From Strigamia acuminata (Eukaryota; Arthropoda; Chilopoda; Geophilomorpha; Linotaeniidae), in assembly GCA_949358305.1 (NCBI GenBank), contig CASHSZ010000074.1, positions 1 through 64,000 on the forward strand: 64,000 nucleotides of DNA. Direction: 5' to 3'. Position 1 is the first letter of the stretch; each line of letters begins with the position of its first letter. The position numbers and the translations under genes are program-made. Positions 59,682 to 64,000 of the stretch are shown here, piece by piece. The notes beneath the pieces are model-generated. The model saw only the letters and a program-made list of their open reading frames with translations. It had not been told where the DNA came from and searched no databases.

Positions 59682-60130
59682 TTTTGACCGGCCCGAAGGC
59701 CAGTCTGAGAGACACGGGATGAACGCGCACAAATGCCACATCATCGACCGGACGCTGAAGCATCGACCGTTTACTCGGTCGAGGAAATTTTAAACTATAT
59801 AACCATCGACCGGTCAGTTGGGGAGGCGCGCCCGGTACTATACGAGACGGTCCGCCCCGATCTGAAAACGCTCGCCGAACCCGCAGAACGCGTTCGGTGA
59901 GACTCGCGTCGACTACGACGACGCGAGACTCCCGGAAAGTGAAAATAAAATACGAAACGATTGATTTTCTGTAAAAATTTTATTATGACGAGTTGCGACG
60001 AAGATAACCTAATTAATGACTGGAGCACACGGCGCGAAATTAATCCTATGATCGGGAAATGCATTTATATTTTTTAAAGACTCTGGTTTGACCAGGCACG
60101 AACGTTTATGTACGAGATCCAACGTCCGAT
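56830..60130 (+). repeat. R1 repeat, about four copies head to tail
   Basis: The clearest R1 stretch. Y block GACCGGCCCGAAGGCCAG lies at 58473, 59094 and 59687, each right after a TTTA run. X block TTATTTT.GG..CGAGTCGTC lies at 58346, 58962 and 59553. The hairpin GCCGCTCG-AC-CGAGCGGC is at 58587 and 59168. The ATAAAATACGAAACG block is at 58710, 59298 and 59947. The GATAACCTAATTA block follows each. Units from 58.9 kb on lack the GTTTCAACATTA part and are about 590 bp apart. No gene seen. Confidence 0.75.
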
Positions 60131-60534
60131 CACGTGACATGTGATATATTTCGCAAAACCACCACGCCGTTTCTCCAAATTAGGTTTTCACGAAACTCGA
60201 TTCTATTTTTACCCACGTGGTCACGTGCCCTTCCCGATATCAAAATCGCGTTTTAGCGAAACCCGAAGTTTCGTTTTTAATCGGCTGTTTTTGTTGGACA
60301 CGAAGAAGCGTTATAGCGCGATCGCGCTAAGCGAGATTTGTAAAGTTGAGGATGCGTTACAACGCGTTTTCAAAAAACGGTTTGCCAAGAATGATAAAAC
60401 ACGCGCGATCGTGCGGATTGTACGAATAGGTGAAATCCGCAGAATCCGCCACGAGACTGCGAACAGGGGGTCAAGGTATAGGCCGCCGTAATGTTAAATA
60501 TAGGGTCCCTTTCGCACTCCGCGAAATCCGCATG

Positions 60535-61377
60535 CGCGCCATAGGGCTAGGCGTCGAGTTCATCCGCGACGCCGGACGCACGTTTATTACACAACGTGCT
60601 TACATCGCTAAAATTGTAAAGAAGTTCGGGACATCAACTAACAACCGAGTTAAGGTGCCAGTGACCCCGGGAACAACACTCGTTCGTGGGTCAACAGAGA
60701 AATTAGAAGATTTTCCCTATCGATCGGTAATCGGCTCTCTATTGTTTTTGGCATCGAGGACTCGCCCCGACATCTTGTACTCCGTCATCGCTCTAGCACA
60801 GTATAACACGTGCTACAACCGAACCCACATCCGCGCTCTTCTCCAGGTTCTGCAGTACGTGTTAAATACTGCAGACCTTTGCATCGAGTTATCTGGCTGC
60901 ACATCGAGTCAGTTATCGGCTTTCACCGACGCATCGTGGGCGAGCGACCCGGAAACCTCCTTGAGTTTCGGAGGACACATCGTGTATATCGGCAACGTCC
61001 CTATCGGCTGGTCCTGTCGAAAACAGTCGACCGTTGCATGCTCTACTATGGAAGCGGAGTTTATCGCCCTAGTAGAGTGTGTAAAGGAGCTTTTCTGGTT
61101 GGACTCCGTATACACCGATTTCCCGATTCTCAATCGATTAGCTCGACCTGTTGTTTACTCCGATGCCCTGGCCGCTATCCAATTCAAGTCTAACGACATT
61201 GAGAACGCGAAAACTCGACACATTCGCGTGAAATATCATTGGCTCAGGGAGTGGTATACGACAGGAGTCTTCGATCTTCGAAAAGTTGCATCCGAAGTGA
61301 ATATCGCAGACATTTTTACGAAATGGCTCTCATCCGAACGTTTGCGGTCACTCATTTCGAAGATCTTCCGAGCATAA
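60535..61377 (+). CDS. copia pol 3' fragment (RT end and RNase H)
   Basis: An open frame joins the end of a copia RT (VEFIRDAGRTFITQRAYI, DFPYRSVIGSLLFLASRTRPDI) to RNase H (FTDASWASD, STVACSTMEAEFIAL, KTRHIRVKYH). It ends in the usual DIFTKWL region and a stop at 61377. Gag, protease, integrase and the YVDD part are missing upstream, so it is 5' truncated. The similar region of the complete element at 15-21 kb is clearly different, so this is another lineage. Confidence 0.92.
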   Translation, partial: RAIGLGVEFIRDAGRTFITQRAYIAKIVKKFGTSTNNRVKVPVTPGTTLVRGSTEKLEDFPYRSVIGSLLFLASRTRPDILYSVIALAQYNTCYNRTHIRALLQVLQYVLNTADLCIELSGCTSSQLSAFTDASWASDPETSLSFGGHIVYIGNVPIGWSCRKQSTVACSTMEAEFIALVECVKELFWLDSVYTDFPILNRLARPVVYSDALAAIQFKSNDIENAKTRHIRVKYHWLREWYTTGVFDLRKVASEVNIADIFTKWLSSERLRSLISKIFRA

Positions 61378-61572
61378 CTTTATCGTGACATTCCTGATTT
61401 AGTTTCACCCGATTTCGAGGATCATCGAGTTTCTGTGGGAATTCCGAGCTTAGTTAAGTGATAACCACGACAGTACCCGGCTCGATGATTCGACTTTATC
61501 ATTTATTTCTCGACGATTATCAACTGTAATTCCAGTTTACGTTCATCTTGTCCCCTGATAAATATTTCCATC

Positions 61573-61915
61573 GAAGAGGGGATTTGTTGGTCTAAAGACC
61601 ATGTTTTTGTCGATGTATTTATTTATATACTTTTGATTTCGATATTATTGTTAGTTTAGCGATGTCTCGTATGTAATTCCATACTCTTGTCTTGTTTTGG
61701 TATGATTTGTTCTTCAATCCAATGATTTATCATTTTTTAATGCTAATTTCCGGCACCAGAGTGCCACCTTCACTGTTATCCTAATCCAAGATGGCGCAGC
61801 ACACGGCTGTGTGCTGCTTGATTGTTTTTCACACCATTTATGTAATGTATTCTTATTTTAGTAAAGTGTTTTATATTTTGTTATCATTGCCTTTGCTTTA
61901 AAGCACATTGTGTGC
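61573..61915 (+). mobile_element. probable 3' LTR of the truncated copia
   Basis: A purine tract (GAAGAGGGGA, 61573-61582) is followed by TGTTGG at 61585, the usual start of a copia LTR. The sequence to about 61910 is noncoding. The right end is not certain and no partner LTR is in the window. Confidence 0.5.
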
Positions 61916-62035
61916 TAGTTTAGTGCGCTATAAGTGGCCATAAGCCACGCGCCGTCTCGCTTACGATACGCGTCGTATCGCCTACGTCCGTGCGCGCAGC
62001 ACGGCCCCATTTTCCACGCTTCCCGGTGATAATTC

Positions 62036-62887
62036 ACCGATATTCTGCGCCCTACTCTGCTACAAAAGAGGGCCCGCAGTGCTGTGTGGTGGGCGGGTAT
62101 TACCCCGCAAATCATTACCTTCGTTCAGAAGTGCGTTATCTGCGCGCAAAGCAGACCCTTGCCGCCACACGCGCTGCCTATTTCGTGGCCACGGGCCGAG
62201 GAGCCGTGGGCCCGTATACACATCGATTATGCCGGCCCGATACAGTCGCAGATGGTCCTGGTCTTGGTCGACGCCTACTCGGGGTGGATCGAGGCGAGGG
62301 CGACGCGAGCGGCCACTTCAGCCGCCACTATTTCGATTCTCAGGCGTGTTTTCAGCACTTTTGGGCTCCCTCACCTTTTGGTGAGTGACAACGGAGCCCA
62401 ATTCACGTCTGCAGAGTTTGCCAGTTTTTTGAGAAGAAATGGTGTAGAACACATTTTCTCCCCTCCATACCACGTGCAGTCCAATGGCCAAGCGGAACGC
62501 GCGGTACGGTGGGTAAAAGACCGTTTATCAAAGTTTACCAAGGGGGACTTAGAGTTACGGTTGTTAAGACTGATGCTGTATCAGCACACAAGCTTTCGCG
62601 GGCGAGACAATCAGTCGCCGGCAATGCTTTTTATTGGGCGACAACCGTTCACCTTTTTGGACTTGGTGAAACCCAGATGCACAGGGGGTGTGGGACCTAC
62701 TAACTCTCGTTTCAGGTACTTCGGTGTTGGCGACAAGCTTTGGTACAAGTCGTTCCCGGCGAGCACGCCGCCGTGGCGGCCAGGAATTGTACTGGAGAGA
62801 CGTGGCAAGTTGGTCTACCGGTTGAAAGATGTTCAGACAGAGAAGGAAGTGGTCAGACACTTGAACCACGTGATCGGAAATCCATAA
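62036..62887 (+). CDS. Ty3/gypsy-type integrase fragment
   Basis: The zinc finger end (VQKCVICAQ) is followed by the core: first Asp in IHIDYAGPI, second in LVSDNGAQF, Glu in QSNGQAERAVRWVK. A C-terminal DNA-binding part follows (GDKLWYK, RGKLVYRL) and a stop at 62887. These spacings are of the gypsy kind, not copia. RT and RNase H of a gypsy pol should lie upstream but do not. The frame stays open from about 62036. Confidence 0.9.
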   Translation, partial: TDILRPTLLQKRARSAVWWAGITPQIITFVQKCVICAQSRPLPPHALPISWPRAEEPWARIHIDYAGPIQSQMVLVLVDAYSGWIEARATRAATSAATISILRRVFSTFGLPHLLVSDNGAQFTSAEFASFLRRNGVEHIFSPPYHVQSNGQAERAVRWVKDRLSKFTKGDLELRLLRLMLYQHTSFRGRDNQSPAMLFIGRQPFTFLDLVKPRCTGGVGPTNSRFRYFGVGDKLWYKSFPASTPPWRPGIVLERRGKLVYRLKDVQTEKEVVRHLNHVIGNP

Positions 62888-62889
62888 AA

Positions 62890-64000
62890 ATTTCGACGCA
62901 GCAGCCGCAACAATCGTTTACTGGTCCCGGACAACAAACAGTTACATTCGATGATAACCTCCATTATCAACAGTGGCCGAAGGGATCCGACTCTGAGGCG
63001 TCCGAACATTCCGCGAATGATACCGACAATGGCAATAGTCAACACGTGTCAACGGCATCCGCTTCGATGCACACGCCTCCCGCATATCCGCACATCCACA
63101 TTCCGCCACCGACAACTCCGGAAAGGGAATTGCTGGATTTGTGCGTGACGTTGCCTCCAGGTTCTGCGTCCATTCGACAATCTCATCACCTTTCGTATGA
63201 AGAGGAACATGATACGGACCATGATATCCGAGAGATGGACGAATTGTCGATTTATCCAGAAACATCCGAACGCGTTGACGCATCAGCGGAACAATCGGCT
63301 CGACAATCGCCTCCAACAACTCCTCGTACATCCGCTCCGCCATCACCTCAGCGCTCGCCAACACGTCCACTTCCTCGCGAAACACCGGTGCCGACGCCAA
63401 GGTTCATTACAACCCGTCGTCAACAACGCGTCGACGATCATGCTACGCAAGGGTTGCAAATCTTCGACCCCGATCCCAGTTCACCAGCGACTGCGCGCCA
63501 CACCACTCATAAGTGGCGATTCGTCGGTGGAGATAGCGAGTGCCGTGAATGGGTACGCGAGGAACATCTGAGAAAGGATCAAAAACCCGGAAAAATCTTA
63601 ATCGATGTTTATTATTTTCCAACTCCGAAGATCCGTCTAAGATCTTATCACGACATCGAGGAATATTGCATGTTGAACAACATCGATTACGACCCCGGAC
63701 TATTTTTCTTCGGTAATCTCGAGCACAAGTTACCAGTTCTTCCGGGCGTTCGTCATGCGGCTCATTTATGCCGAACCGAACCGGCTTCGTTCGCCGAAAT
63801 TCCGAAATTCAACGACGCTCCGAAGTGGCGGGAAGCCATCCAAGAGGAACTGGACACTTTCAAAGAGCGGGAGATTTACACCGAAGTTCCCCGACCACCG
63901 GACACGACAATACTCGGCTGCAAGTGGATTTTTAAGCTAAAGACCGATGCAACCGGAACTGTCACTCGATACCGAGCACGCTTAGTAGCGCAAGGTTTTT
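62890..64000 (+). CDS. copia pol fragment, N-terminal RT, runs off window
   Basis: In a different frame from the integrase and starting right at its end, a Pro/Ser/Thr-rich linker (PPTTPERE, SPPTTPRTSAPPSPQ) leads to the copia RT entry (FNDAPKWREAIQEELDTF, TTILGCKWIFKLK, RYRARLVAQGF). It is open to the last base of the window. The linker is the kind found between copia integrase and RT, but a copia integrase is not present upstream. Confidence 0.9.
   Translation, partial: MSTQQPQQSFTGPGQQTVTFDDNLHYQQWPKGSDSEASEHSANDTDNGNSQHVSTASASMHTPPAYPHIHIPPPTTPERELLDLCVTLPPGSASIRQSHHLSYEEEHDTDHDIREMDELSIYPETSERVDASAEQSARQSPPTTPRTSAPPSPQRSPTRPLPRETPVPTPRFITTRRQQRVDDHATQGLQIFDPDPSSPATARHTTHKWRFVGGDSECREWVREEHLRKDQKPGKILIDVYYFPTPKIRLRSYHDIEEYCMLNNIDYDPGLFFFGNLEHKLPVLPGVRHAAHLCRTEPASFAEIPKFNDAPKWREAIQEELDTFKEREIYTEVPRPPDTTILGCKWIFKLKTDATGTVTRYRARLVAQGF

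Noticed and set aside
53174-59687. Recurring peptide FWDESSGLPPPSP in plus frames of R1 copies
   Set aside because: It reflects conserved R1 nucleotides. Frames are short, lack splice sites and differ in phase between copies.

Overview
The window reads as nuclear DNA of an animal, most likely an invertebrate. The genes are split by GT-AG introns of about 70-650 bp, AATAAA signals follow several of them, and the LTR retrotransposon carries a primer-binding site matching the 3' end, CCA included, of the metazoan initiator methionine tRNA. CpG is abundant (cgcgcg strings everywhere) and microsatellites are dense. I cannot name the species. Exon models below were built by hand; each one keeps reading frame across all splice junctions, which is the main support for the genes that resemble nothing I recognise.

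Layout. 1-2010 is satellite DNA: a 612-bp palindromic unit, then a 56-bp array. 3.5-5.0 kb holds a coiled-coil gene with an acidic tail. 8.6-12.2 kb holds a nine-exon gene for a protein with two zinc fingers, a PHD-like finger and a possible RTC4-like end (ZF-A). 13.3-21.9 kb is a six-exon piggyBac transposase gene interrupted in its last coding exon by a complete 6.3-kb Ty1/copia element with matching LTRs. 22-28 kb has small coiled-coil or Ala/Arg-rich genes and a piece of thymidine kinase. 28.3-34.3 kb is a 13-exon gene (ZF-B). 34-60 kb alternates small genes with degenerate direct copies of an unnamed roughly 1-kb noncoding repeat (R1). It contains a retropepsin-like gene without the catalytic Asp motif, an intact TK1-type thymidine kinase, and a third, minimal double-zinc-finger gene (ZF-C). 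60.5-64 kb is broken retroelement DNA: a copia 3' end, a Ty3/gypsy-type integrase, then copia RT.

Most coding genes fall into three local paralogous families. (1) ZF: two zinc fingers of type C-x2-C ... H-x3/4-H, with an intron between the fingers at the same place and phase (ZF-A, ZF-B, ZF-C). (2) CC: two-exon proteins of 160-180 residues, coiled coil plus acidic tail (CC-A, CC-B, CC-C). (3) P2: Pro/Arg-rich proteins whose introns are all phase 2, built in part from 78-nt exons (P2-A, P2-B, P2-C). Nearly every gene has its start codon just after a 3' splice site, with a good donor several hundred bases upstream, so a 5'-UTR intron is the rule. Introns carry T-rich microsatellites on the sense strand. 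The best candidate for an undescribed system is this island of co-located spliced orphan families, together with a thymidine kinase and a catalytically dead retropepsin-like protein. How they might act together cannot be read from sequence.
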